The notes beneath the pieces are model-generated. The model was not told the DNA's origin. It ran no database searches and saw nothing but the letters and a program-made list of their open reading frames with translations. A program made the translations under genes and the position numbers. A DNA stretch of 64,000 nucleotides. It comes from Neonectria sp. B-13. Lineage: Eukaryota > Ascomycota > Sordariomycetes > Hypocreales > Nectriaceae. Where the stretch lies: NCBI GenBank assembly GCA_002682825.1, contig NOKP01000053.1:62001-126000 (forward strand). Direction: 5' to 3'. Shown here piece after piece: positions 23,754-35,553 of this stretch. How positions within the stretch are numbered: the first letter of the stretch is position 1; the number at the start of each line of letters is the position of its first letter.

Positions 23754-24797
23754 CACTGTTGAAACTACTGTTTGGACTACTGTTTCTACTTATCCGCGAT
23801 TGCACTAAACAGTCACATGTTTCCTTTGCTTAAGCTTAACAGGGGGATAGATCTTTGGATTTTGAACCTAATTATTGACTTTTGCCCCCTCCAAACTCCC
23901 TCCACCAAATCCCTCCATGCTTCATGGCCGATGTTAGAGATGACCAGATTCCCTCAGTTTCCAATGCATCACTCCTTCAGCTGCAGGTTGGTCAGAATGA
24001 TGTCACCTATCAACTGCATAATCCATGAGGCATAGATAGGGTTGTACAGCTTCTCAAGGAACTCCTTCTCTACAGTAGTAATATTGCTATTCCTTTCTAG
24101 CTTTAGAGCTAGCCTCTCTAGAAAGAACTATTCTATTGCAATCCATTGGGCAATTACTATATTAAGCTTTATTTCCTCTTATAATAGGATATTATAACTA
24201 AAGACTACTAATTAAACTAACTCCTTAGGTCTAAAGTGGTTGATCATAGGCTATTTTATATGCCTTAGGCTAGACTTTTGAGCTACAATTTGCAGTATAG
24301 AAATGAGGCTTGGATGTTCTTTTAATTCGATATATAGGTTATATGAGAGCCTATGTGTATAGCTTGGTAAGGGCTTACTAGGCTATAGTATGATTTAGAC
24401 GGTAGTTATCTTGTGCAATCAGTGGTGTGATTATTGTATTGTTTAGAAGGTCGGATGGAATGCAAAGAGGTAACCTAGAAAGCGCAGAGCCTTGCAGGCT
24501 GGGCTTTTATCCTAAGGGGTTTTAGCCTTTTCTAAGGTCTAGCTTTTCTAAGATCTAGCTTTTCCAAGATCTAGCTTTTCCAAGATCTAGCTTTTCCAAG
24601 ATCTAGCTTTTCCAGCTGATTAAGGCAGCAAAACTTATACCTTAACTTTATAGCAGAAACTTTTATCTCCTTAAGTCATTATTGCCTTAGGCTTAGGTAT
24701 TAAGCCTATTATACTATTGTTTTTTCTGTTTTCTTTTATACTGTTTAACCTTTAGCCTCTTCTCTAAATGTATGCTACTAAGGACTATTATATCTAA
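23754..24797 (+). mobile_element. R1 element, young copy, 13-bp TSD
   Basis: 1,044-bp R1, from CACTGTTGAAAC to TATCTAA, with perfect 13-bp duplications ATATATAGCTTAG (23741-23753, 24798-24810). It is the least decayed R1 in the window (GC-rich stretches around 23880-24050) and sits inside an older R1. It has about five VNTR units at 24530-24610. Confidence 0.9.
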
Positions 24798-25403
24798 ATA
24801 TATAGCTTAGTAAGAGCTTATTAAGCTATAGTATAATTTAGATAGAAGTAGTTATCTTATATAATTAATAGTATAATTATTATATTATATAGAAGGTTAA
24901 ATAGAATATAAAAAGGTAACTTAAAAAGTATAAAACCTTATAAATTAAGCTTTTATTCTAAGAGGTTTTAGCCTTTTCTAAGATCTAGCTTTTCTAAGAT
25001 CTAACTTTTCTAAGATCTAGCTTTTCTAGCTAATTAAGATAGTAAAACTTATACTTTAACTTTATAGTAGAAACTTTTATCTTCTTAAGTTATTATTACC
25101 TTAGGCTTAAGTATTAAGCTTATTATACTATTGTTTTTTCTATTTTCATTTATACTATTTAACCTTTAGCCCCTTCTCTAGGTATATACTACTAAGGGCT
25201 ATTATATCTAAATATAGTATTTATAGCTTAATTTAAATATTAAATCCTATCTTAGTTATTGATTTTAATTAGTTTTTAATCCTATTTTCTATAAATACTT
25301 TAACTTAGGAATTAAATAAGTTAAAATAATAAGTACTTTTATAATATAAACTAAATTAGTTAAATAAAAAATAACTAATATCTAATTTATATATAATATT
25401 TAT

Positions 25404-26466
25404 TATTATTAAAACTACTATTTAAACTACTATTTCTACTTATCTATAATTATACTAAATTATATATTTCCTTTGCTTAAGCTTAATAGAGGGATAGATC
25501 TTTGGATTTTAAACCTAATTATTAACTTTTGCCCCCTTTACTACTATTAGTCTACTAATGCTAGGAATAACTATTAAGCTTCCTAGAACTCTCTCTACTA
25601 AATCCCTCTATGCTTTATAGCTAATATTAGAGATAATCATAGGATTCTCTTACTTTCTAATATAGTTATTACTTCTTTAGTTATAAGTTAATTAGTGTAG
25701 TATTACTTATTAGCTATATAACCTATAAGATATAGTTATTATACTTTAGACTATTAATAAACCTCTTTTCTATATTAGTAATATTACTATTCCTTTCTAG
25801 CTTTAAAGCTAGCCCCTCTAGAAAGACCTATTCTATTATAATTTATTAGGCTATTACTCTATTAAGCTAGATTCTATCTTATAATAGAATATAATAACTA
25901 AAGACTATTAATTAAACTAATTCTTTAGCCTTAGGATATTAATTAGTCTTAATCTTTTTTATATTTTATAGGTTAGACTTTTAAACTATAATTTATAGCT
26001 TAGAAATAAGACTTAAATTTACTTAAAATAGGCTATATAGGTTATATAAGAGCCTATAAGTATAGCTTAATAAGGGCTTATTAAGCTATAGTATAATTTA
26101 GAAGAAAGCAGTTATTTTATATAATTAGTTATATCGTTTTTATATTATATAGAAGGTTAAATAGAATATAAAGAGATAACTTAGAAAGTATAAAAATTAG
26201 CTAAGCTTTTATCCTAAGGGATTTTAGCCTTTTCTAAGATCTAGCTTTTTAAGGCCTAGCTTTTTTAAGATCTAGCTTTTTCAGTTGATTAAGGCAGTAA
26301 AACTTATACCTTAACTTTATAGTAGAAACTTTTATCTTCTTAAGTTATTATTATCTTAGGCTTAGGTATTAAGCCTATTATATTATTATTCTTTCTATTT
26401 TCTTTTATACTATTTAATCTTTAGCCCCTTTTCTAAGTATATACTATTAAGGACTATTATATCTAA
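25404..26466 (+). mobile_element. R1 element, 13-bp TSD
   Basis: 1,063-bp decayed R1, from TATTATTAAAAC to TATCTAA, inserted in the hAT 3' region. Duplications are ATATAATATTTAT (25391-25403) and ATATAATATCTAT (26467-26479), differing by one transition. Confidence 0.85.
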
Positions 26467-27275
26467 ATATAATATCTATAGACTATTTTAAATACTAAAC
26501 TTTATTTTAATTTTATAATTTTATTAGCTTTATATTCTATATTATATAAATACTCTAAGTTAGAAATTAAATAAGTTAAAAAGATAGGTATTTTTATAAT
26601 ATAAGCTTAATAGATTATATAGAAAATAATTAGTATTTAATTTATATATACTATTTATATCTTACTTTAAATATTAAACCTTATTTTAGTTATCTATTTT
26701 AATTAGTCTTTAATTCTATTCTTTATAAATACCTTAAGTTAAGAATTAACCTAGTTAAAAAGATAGGTATTTCTTTAATATAAGCTTAATAGGTTAGATA
26801 AAAGATAACTAGTATCTAGTTTATATATAGTATCTATAGCTTAATTTAAATACTAAGCCCTATCTTAGCTATTTACTTTTATTAGCCTTATATTCCTATT
26901 TCTATTTCTATCTTAATTTGAGAATTAACTTAGAGCTTAGCTAAGAACATAAATACTAAAGTAATATAAGCTAGATAAAAAAGTATTTAATAAATAGTTT
27001 ATTTCTTATATCTATAAACTAATTAATTCTATAACCTTAATCTTATTATTTAAATAAGTTTATTTTAGACTTATAGACTTAAAAAAATAAGTTTAAATCT
27101 ATAGGTAGAATAATTTACTAAAACTAGTAATTAGTTAGTCCTAAGTTTAAAAAATAAGTCCAAGTTTAATTCTAGGGTTAGATTAATTAAAAACTAATTT
27201 TAATAAGTCTAAACTAACTAAAAACTTATTAAATAAGTCTTTAGTTAGTCTAAACTAACTTATTTTATAACTCTA

Positions 27276-28602
27276 CCTATAGGTATAGCTTAGTAAGAGC
27301 TTGCTAAGCTATAATATAATTTAAAAGGTAGTTATCTTATATAATTAATTATATAATCTTTATATTATATAAAAGATTAAATAGAATATAAAAAGCCTAG
27401 AAAGTATAAAGATTAACTAGGCTTTTATTCTAAGGGGTTTAGCCTTTTCTAAGATCTAGCTTTTCTAAGATCTAGCTTTTCTAAGATTTAACTTTTCTAG
27501 TTAATTAAAGTAATAAAACTTATACTTTAACTTTATAATAGAAACTTTTATCTTTTTAAGTTATTATTACTTTAGGCTTAAGTATTAAGTCTATTATATT
27601 ATTATTTTTTCTATTTTCTTTTATACTATTTAACCTTTAGCTCTTTCTCTAGGTATATACTATTAAAGATTATTATATCTAAATATTCTATTTAACTTTT
27701 TATATAATATAATAATTATATTACTAATTATATAAGATAATTATTTTTATTTAAATTATACTATAATTTAATAAGCTTTTACTAAGCTATATATATAGGC
27801 TTTTATATAATCTATATAGTAAATTAAAAAAAAAATTAAGCTTTATTTTTATATTATAAATTATAGCTTAAAAGTTTAGCCTAAGGTATATAAAATAGTT
27901 TATAATTAACTATTTTAAACCTAAGAAATTAGTCTAATTAATAGTCTTTAGTTATAATATTCTACTATAAAAGGAAATATAGCTTAATATAGTAATAACT
28001 GTCACAGGGCTAGGAGGTATTCTAGCCTGTACAAAGACCAATTAGCCGTTAGACCAAAAGATCAAGCAGTAATTGCAGTCACCGCAATTGCTGTACCTCA
28101 CATCTGCCCTTATAACAGCCCTACACAGTACGCTGACCGCTACCGCGATAGCGGCTCGCAGGCCCTGTTACAATAACTTAATAAATTATAATAGAATAGC
28201 TCTTTCTAGAAAGGCTAGCTTTAAAGCTAGAAAGAAATAGTAATATTATTATTATAGAAAAGGAGTTCCTTAAGAAGCTATATAATCCTATTTATATCTT
28301 ATAGATTATATAATTAATAGATAATATTATTTTAACTAATCTATAGCTAAAGGAATAATATATTAAAAACTAAAGGAATCTTATAATTATTTCTAATATT
28401 AGCTATAAAGCTATATAAAGGGATTTAATAGAAAGAGTTCTATAAAAAGGGTAAAAGTTAATAATTAGATTTAAAATCAAAAGATTTATTCTTCTATTAA
28501 GCTTAAATAAAAGAAATATATAATTTAGTATAAGTATAAATAAGTAGAAATAGTAGTTTAAATAATAGTTTTAATAATAAAGTATTCTTTATATAATTAT
28601 TT
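27276..28602. repeat. R1 fragments beside the hAT terminus
   Basis: A plus-oriented R1 remainder (to about 27682) adjoins a minus-oriented R1 portion that continues to about 28580. The latter contains the solo LTR at 28000-28172. I could not pair all boundaries with duplications. Confidence 0.5.
28000..28172 (-). mobile_element. Solo LTR, family A, 173-bp form
   Basis: Full-length relative of 3091-3230, starting TGTCACAGGGC and ending GGCCCTGTTACA, with a 5-bp duplication ATAAC (27995-27999, 28173-28177). It holds 33 bases absent from the other copy (after CTGTACAAAG). Those 33 bases in reverse complement resemble the same region of the miniature LTR element (ATCTTTTGGTCTAA...GG). GC-rich and undecayed. 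Two short inverted repeats are visible (CCGCTA/TAGCGG; AATTGC/GCAATT). Confidence 0.8.
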
Positions 28603-30786
28603 AGATATAATAGTCCTTAGTAATATATACCTAAAGAAGAAGCTAAAGAATAAATAGTATAAAAGAAAATAGAAAAAATAATAATATAATAAACTTAATA
28701 CTTAAGCCTAAGGTAATAATAACTTAAGAAGATAAAAGTTTCTATTATAAAGTTAAAGTATAAGTTTTATTATTCTAATTAGCTAGAAAAGCTAGATTTT
28801 AGAAAAGTTAAATCTTAGAAAAGCTAAATCTTAAAAAAGCTAAACCTTAAAAAGTTAAATCTTAGAAAAGGCTAAAATCCCTTAGAATAAAAGCCTAGTC
28901 TATAAGGTAATTTCTATACTTTTTAAGCCTTTTATTTAAATATAATAGTTCTTAGTAGTATATATTTAGAGAAAGAACTAAAGATTAAATAATATAAAAG
29001 AAAATAGAAAAAATAATAGTATAATAGGCTTAATACTTAAGCTTAAAGTAATAATAACTTAAAGAGATAAAAGTTTCTATTATAGAGTTAAAGTATAAGT
29101 TTTATTACTTTAATTAACTAGAAAAGTTAGATCTTAGAAAAACTAGATCTTAAAAAAGCTAGATCTTAGAAAAGCTAGATCTTAAAAAAGGCTAAAACCT
29201 CTTAGAATAAAAGCTTAGCTAACCTTTATACTTTCTAAGTTATTTCTTTATATTCTACTTAACTTTTTATATAATATAATAATTCACTATTGAAACTACT
29301 GTTTGGACTACTGTTTCTACTTATCCACAATTGCACTAAATCATATGTTTCCTTTGCTTAAGCTTAATAGGGGGATAGATCTTTGGATTTTGAACCTAAT
29401 TATTGACTTTTGCCCCCTCTATCCACTAACGCTAGGAATGACCATCAGGCTTCCTAGAACTCCCTCCACCAAATCCCTCTATGTAGCTTCATGGCCAATG
29501 TTAGAGATAACCATAGGATTCTCTTGCTTTCTAATCTATTACTCCTTTGGTTATAGATTGATTATCATAGTATCACTCATTAGCTACATAACCCATAAGA
29601 TATAGTCATTATGCTTTAGACTATTAATAAACCTCTTTTCTACATTAGTAGTATTACTATTCCTTTTTAGCTTTAAAGCTAGCCCCTCTAGAAAGACCTA
29701 TTCTATTGCAATTCACTAGGCTATTGCTCTATTAGGCTAGATTCTATCTTACAGTAGAATACAATAACTAAAGACTATCAACTAGACTAATTCCTTAGCC
29801 TTAGAGCATTAATTAGTTTTAACCTCTTTTATATCTTATAGGTTAGACTTTTGAACTATAATTTATAGCTTAGAAATAAGGCTTAGATCCACTCAAAATA
29901 GGCCATATAGGTCATATAAGAGCCTATAGGTATAGCTTAGCAAGGGCTTGCCAGGCTATAGTGCGATTCAGAAGGAAGCAGTTATCTTGTATGATTGGTT
30001 GTGTAGTCTTTGTGTTGTATGAAAGGTCGGATGGAATGCGAAGGGCCTAGAAAGCGCAGAGGCCGGGCTTTTATCCCAAGGGGTTTTAGCCTTTTCTAAG
30101 ATCTAGCTTTTCCAAGGTCTAGCTTTTCCAAGATCCAGCTTTTCTAAGATCTAGCTTTTCTAAGATCTAGCTTTTCTAGCTAATTGGGGCAATAAAACTT
30201 ATACCTTAACTTTACAGTAGAAACTTTTATCTCCTTGAGTTATTATTGCCTTAGGCTTAAGTATTAAGCCTATTATACTATTGTTTTTTCTATTTTCTTT
30301 TATACTATTTAACCTTTAGCCTTTTCTCTAGGTATATACTACTAAGGACTATTATATCTAAATAATATAATAATTATATTATTAATTATATAAGATAACT
30401 ACTATCTAAATTATACTATAGCTTAGTAAGCTCTTACTAAGCTATATATATAGACTCTTATATAATCTATATAATAAATTAGAAGAATATTTAAGTCTTA
30501 TTTCTATATTATAAATTATAGCTTAAAAGTCTAATCTAAAGTATATAAAATAGCTTATAATTAACTACTTTAAACCTAAAGAGTTAATCTAATTAATAGT
30601 CTTTAGCTATAATATCTTATTATAAAAGGAAATATAGTTTAATATAATAATAACCTAATAGATTATAATAAAATAGTTCTTTCTAAAGAGACTAGCTCTA
30701 AAGCTAGAAAGGAATAATAATATTATTACTATAGAGAAAAAGTTCCTTAAGAAGTTATATAATCCTATTTATATCTTATAGATTAT
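28603..30786 (-). repeat. Nested minus-oriented R1 copies
   Basis: At least two minus R1 copies begin here (TTAGATATAATAG near 28603; a decayed start near 28933). They are interrupted by the plus R1 at 29285-30361 and continue to about 30786. VNTR units lie at about 28785-28870 and 29120-29195. No coding potential. Confidence 0.55.
29285..30361 (+). mobile_element. R1 element, 14-bp TSD
   Basis: 1,077-bp R1, from CACTATTGAAAC to TATCTAA, with perfect 14-bp duplications ATAATATAATAATT (29271-29284, 30362-30375). It is inserted in a minus R1. Moderately decayed; the VNTR is at about 30100-30180. Confidence 0.88.
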
Positions 30787-31893
30787 TTAGATATAATAGT
30801 TCTTAATAGTATATACCTAGAGAAGGGGCTAAAGATTAAATAGTATAAAAGAAAATAGAAAAAACAATAGTATAATAGGCTTAATACCTAAGCCTAAAGT
30901 AATAATAACTTAAGGAGATAAAAGTTTCTACTATAAAGTTAAGGTATAAGTTTTACTACCTTAATCAGCTAGAAAAGCTAGATCTTAAAAAAGCTAAATC
31001 TTAGAAAAGCTAGATCTTAGAAAAGCTAGATCTTAGAAAAGCTAGACCTTAGAAAAGCTAGATCTTAGAAAAGGCTAAAACCCCTTAGGATAAAAGCCCA
31101 GCCTTTATACTTTCTAAGTTATCCCTTTATATTCCATTCAACCTTCTATATAATATAAAGACTATATAACCAATTATATAAGATAACTACTTCCTTCTAA
31201 ATCACACTATAGCCCAGTAAGCTCTTATTAAGCTATACTTATAGGCTCTTATATAATCTATATAGCCTATTTTAAGTAGATCTAAGCCTTATTTCTAAGC
31301 TATAAATTATAGTTTAAAAGTCTAATCTATAAGATATAAAAAAGATTAAAACTAATTAATACCTTAAGGCTAAGGAATTAGTCTAATTAATAGTCTTTAG
31401 TTATTATATCCTACTATAAGATAGAATCTAGTCTAATAGAATAATAGTTTAATAGATTATAATAGAATAGATCTTTCTAAAGGGGCTAGCTTTAAAGCTA
31501 GAAAGGAATAGTAATACTATTAATATAAAGAAAAGGTTTATTAATAGTCTAAAGCATAATAACTATATCTTATAGGTTATATAGCTAATAAGTAATACTA
31601 TAATAATTAACCTATAACTAAAAGAGTAATACATTAGAAAGCAAGAGAATCCTATAGTTATCTCTAATATTAGCTATGAAGCTGTATAGAGGGATTTGGT
31701 AGAAGGAGTTGAAAGCCTGATGGTTGTTCCTAGCGTTAGTGGACTGATGGTAGTAGAAGGGGTAAAAGTCAATAATTAGGTTTAAAATCCAAAGATCTAT
31801 CCCCCTATTAAGCTTAAGCAAAGGAAACATATGACTGTTTAGTGCAATTGCGGATAAGTAGAAACAGTAGTCCAAACAGTAGTTTCAACAGTA
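30787..31893 (-). mobile_element. R1 element, 14-bp TSD
   Basis: 1,107-bp R1 in minus orientation, from TTAGATATAATAG to CAACAGTA. Flanking duplications are ATCTTATAGATTAT (30773-30786) and GCCTTATAGATTAT (31894-31907), differing by two RIP-type transitions. It has the longest VNTR here, about seven units at 30970-31075. Confidence 0.85.
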
Positions 31894-31907
31894 GCCTTAT
31901 AGATTAT

Positions 31908-32955
31908 AAAGTTAATAAGTAATATTATTCTAATTAACCTATAGCTAAAGGAATAATACATTAGAAACTAAGGGAATCCTATTATAGTTATCTTTAATAT
32001 TAGCTATAAAGTATAAAGGGATTTAGTAGAGAGAGTTAGAAGCCTAATAGTTGTTCCTAGTATTAGTAGATAGAGAGGGCAAAAGTTAATAATTAGGTTT
32101 AAAATCTAAAGATCTATCTCTTTATTAAGCTTAAGTAAAGGAAATATATAACTATTTAATATAATTATAGATAAGTAGAAATAGTAGTTTAAATAGTAGT
32201 TTTAATAGTACTAAGCCTTTTATATTCTATTTAACCTTCTATATAATATAAAGACTATATAATTAATTATATAAGATAACTACTTCCTTTTAAATTATAT
32301 TATAGCTTAGTAAACTCTTACTAAGCTATACTTATAGGCTCTTATATAACCTATATAGCCTATTTTAAGTAGATTTAAGCCTTATTTCTAAGCTATAAAT
32401 TATAGTTTAAAAGTCTAATCTATAAGATATAAAAGAGATTAAAACTAATTAATACTTTAAGGCTAAGGAATTAGTTTAATTAATAGTCTTTAGTTATTAT
32501 ATTCTATTATAAGATAGAATCTAATCTAATAGAATAATAGCTTAATAGATTATAATAAAATAGGTTTTTCTAAAGGGGCTAGCTTTAAAGCTAGAAAGAA
32601 ATAATAATACTATTAATATAAAAAAGAGGTTTATTAATAATCTAAAGTATAATAATTATATCTTATAGGTTATATAGCTAATAAGTAATACTATACTAAC
32701 TAATCTATAACTAAAGGAATAATAACTATATTAGAAAGTAAGAGAATCCTATGGTTATCTTTAATATTAGCTATAAAGCTATATAGAGGGATTTAGTAGA
32801 GGGAGTTCTAGGAAGCTAGAAGGAGTAAAAGTTAATAATTAGGTTTAAAATCCAAAGATCTATTCCTCTATTAAGCTTAAGCAAAAGAAATATATAATTT
32901 AGTATAATTATAGATAAGTAGAAATAGTAGTTTAAATAGTAGTTTTAATAGTGCT
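31908..32955 (-). repeat. R1 remnants
   Basis: Portions of two decayed minus-oriented R1 copies, with repeated landmarks such as AGATCTATTCCTCTATTAAGC and termini near 32210 and 32952. Nothing else is recognisable. Confidence 0.5.
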
Positions 32956-34000
32956 TTATATAATTATAAAATATTTAAATAGTCTTAATACTTATTATAT
33001 ATTAAGGACTAATTCTAATATTAAAAGCTATTATTATAGATATTAAAGATTTTATTCTTAAATAGATAATAATCTATAGTTTCTAATAGTATAAGACTTT
33101 TTAAAAAGAAATAAATTCTTATAGTTTCTATTAATATAATTAGAAATAATATTTTCTAATTATTTATTATTTCTTTAGTAATTAGTTATTCTATTAATTA
33201 AAAAGTATTTTATTCCAGCTTTTTTAAAACTATAGTTTATATTACTTTTTGTAATTATTAATTCCCTTTATAAGGGATTTTCTATTAATTAAAAAGTAAT
33301 TAATAGTTATATTATTTATACTAAAGTTAATTATAAATTCTTTATTACTTTAATATTTATATTAATTATTTAAGTAGATATAAAAGTTAAAGACTTATAA
33401 CAGTTAGTTTAATTAGGATAAGATATTAGGCTTAAAGAGTAAATATTAATAATTAGATTTAAAATATAAAGATTTATTCTTTTATTAAGCTTATGTAAAG
33501 AAAATATATAACTCTTTAGTATAATTATAAATAAATAGAAATAGTAGTCTAAATAGGAGTTTTAATAGTAATAATCCATATATAGATTTTAATAATAAAG
33601 ATTAATATTTAAGTTAATAGTTAAGCTTATAATTATAATTAATAGCTTTTAACTTTATACTCTTATAATAAGTAATTAATCTAGTTATTAGTATAATTAA
33701 CTTAGCTTTCTATTAGAAAAATAAGTAGGAATTATTAGAATTATTATTATTATTATTAAATTAAAGTATTATTAAGACTTAACTTAAAAGGTTTATTAGC
33801 TTAAAGTTATAATTATAATCTAAGACTAGATTTTTATTAGCTAGTATATATTATTAGCTATCTACTTATAGTAGCTATTATTATTAATATAAATAAAGCT
33901 ATTATTATTATATGTATTAATTGCTTAGCTAAGGGAGAGTTAGGAATCCATAAGGATATAAAGAATGAGTTATATAAGGAATTAGGTAGAGTTGATTCTA
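32956..34000. other. Unidentified AT-rich sequence at compartment edge
   Basis: Very AT-rich, with one short R1-like tail (about 33440-33570). I see no gene. From about 33,930 the base composition rises quickly toward that of the gene block. Confidence 0.4.
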
Positions 34001-34410
34001 ACTGTACTCTTTATCACTCTAGGTACCTTGGCTAAAGCTAGGGTAATAGAGGGCGCTAAGCTAAAGTGTTGCCTTAGGACTGTCAAAGGGATAAGAGGGG
34101 GATATATAATTTACCCCGCCGTGTAGTTCATGTCCTGTCATGAGCCACACTAGATTCAACCGCCGCCACAGTGTTCATCGACGCCACTTCGGCAATTCCC
34201 CGGTCCTAGGCACCAAGGCACCAAATCTTGCCGTCATAGTCGGCATTCTTCGTTGCAGCGCAACATCACCAAGGACCACAGACGAATTTCACCGATACCA
34301 TCGTGTGACCGCCAGCCGGCGACTATCCCCGCGACAACCGACCAATTGACCTCGAGCGAGGAATCTCTCACGATTGGATTCGGCCACGTGCGCCCTCACC
34401 TCTTCCGACG

Positions 34411-34965
34411 ATGTCGACCCGACCAGCTGCTTTGTCAGTCACGATCCCATCCCATCCGAACCGCCGAGCCCTGCCACCAACAACTCTAGAACCCCATGCT
34501 GACGTGCGTGGTATCAGATCGCTCTATCGCCGCTCATTGAAGCTGGCACTCGACTGGGCCGTCCACCGACACCTATGGCGAGGCCAGGCCCTCTATATTC
34601 GCTCACTCTTTGAGGCCAACCGCGATGTCACCAACCCGAGACAGCAAAGGGTGAGATAGTCAGCGCAATTGGACAATGCCCAGGGACTAAATGTGGCACT
34701 CAGGCTTTGTTGACCGAGACGGAGAAGCTGCTGGATAGCTGGAAGCACCCCGACCCGTACACTGCTCCGACTGCACCAGGTGGTACGTCTTGGCTATGCC
34801 GTACGACTCGCTGTTGCCAATTGCTAATGACGCTGCGACAGGTTCGAAATTCGAACGCAACCTGCCATCTCCTATCCTGGATCGTAAGTGTCTTCCCGCC
34901 CTGGCAGCGGACGTTCACATACTGATAGCTCTTCAGCCCCCCCGCATGCTGTTAACCGACATTGA
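34411..34965 (+). CDS. NADH:ubiquinone oxidoreductase B22 subunit (NDUFB9, LYR protein)
   Basis: Accessory subunit of respiratory complex I at the mitochondrial inner membrane, LYR family. Exons 34411-34650, 34704-34782, 34842-34883 and 34937-34965 give 129 residues. All introns are GT-AG and the frame closes at TGA. The LYR motif appears in RSLYRRSLKLALDWA, followed by RGQALYIRSLFEANRDV, TETEKLLDSWKHPDPY, APGGSKFERNLPSPILD and a proline-rich end, the pattern of fungal NDUFB9. Splice junctions restore TAPGG-SKFER and ILD-PPP. The family is about 115-130 residues in fungi. The start is the ATG that opens exon 1; a stretch of about 40 residues precedes the LYR motif and may be less conserved. 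This gene is only about 450 bp from the AT-rich block yet is not visibly decayed. Confidence 0.85.
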
Positions 34966-35553
34966 TGAGGAACTTGTTGGACTGGGTGGGAGGAGCCTTG
35001 TACGTAGAGGACTAGAGTCGATTCGAAATAGAAGAATCACAATTGTTGAAGGCATTCATGCCACGGCGACCTGGACGGTTACTTGAGTCGGTAAAGCCTC
35101 AGAAACATGTCCAATGCCTGCTTATACATGCGACATATTGGATGAGCCTGCCCGATGCTGTATCAACTGGCAGTTAAATGAACGCCCTTTTGCGCATTAA
35201 CTGACTTCCCACAGCCACGAGCCAACATCAAATCGCGCCATACCAATTGAGCTCGATTGCAGTAGTTCATAACATGGGAGCATCGCAAATTGAACATGGT
35301 GAAATGAATGAGGAGTAATGGCAGGGGTTGGAGGAAACACATCACATGCACTTATTGACCGAAAGTAATTCACGGAACAATGAATAGCAGGTTGATCTTT
35401 GAAAGTGTTCTTATTCATGACCATAGCCGTGGGATTATTGTACAACCCTAACGCGCGAATAAATAAAGCAACCGTGAACCCTGAACCGTGACCCCTTTGT
35501 CATGACAACCCAAACAGCCAACCAGCGCAAGAAAGCAGAACCAAACGACGCGT

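Larger units (their letters stand above)
22378..25211 (+). mobile_element. R1 element (outer) with nested TRIM and R1, 13-bp TSD
   Basis: Decayed R1 in plus orientation inserted in the hAT 3' region, with perfect 13-bp duplications ATATAGTATTTAT (22365-22377, 25212-25224). It was later interrupted by the miniature LTR element (22914-23625) and by a younger R1 (23754-24797). Confidence 0.88.
17122..27275 (+). mobile_element. hAT transposon copy split by three R1 insertions
   Basis: Plus-strand hAT in four pieces: 17122-18332, 20378-22364, 25225-25403 and 26480-27275. Each R1 insertion between them carries matching TSDs. Near 17160-17230 a BED-type zinc finger can be read (RCKYKKVELIKG and HYQWKH, with broken codons). 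The middle block matches the minus copy. The C-terminal dimerisation region lies near 21700-21940 (LNNLKKEEEED-type acidic tail). The long 3' region contains degenerate direct repeats and ends with a decayed terminus complementary to CAGGGTTGTGAAATAAG. The 5' terminus is missing at 17122. Net length is about 4.2 kb. Not functional. Confidence 0.7.
1..33950. other. AT-rich, RIP-like repeat block
   Basis: Almost all of this stretch is AT-rich and built from repeated families whose copies differ mainly by C/T and G/A transitions. Reading frames are broken mostly by TAA and TAG where aligned copies suggest CAA, CAG or TGG. That is the pattern expected of repeat-induced point mutation in ascomycetes. 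Small GC-richer islands (3091-3230, 10231-10705, about 19000-19330, 20219-20363, 28000-28172) stand out as younger or low-copy insertions. The transition to balanced, gene-bearing sequence is abrupt, at about 33,930-34,100. Individual elements are listed separately. RIP is inferred from the pattern; no dinucleotide index was calculated. Confidence 0.9.

Noticed and set aside
1..34000. CRISPR array or prokaryotic mobile element
   Set aside because: The tandem 16-bp units have no spacers and belong to R1; all intact genes are eukaryotic with introns.
34700..35086. Overlapping open frames on both strands, including the 98-residue frame at 34790-35086
   Set aside because: Explained by the exons and introns of the NDUFB9 gene and its shadows; the downstream tail has no homology I recognise.
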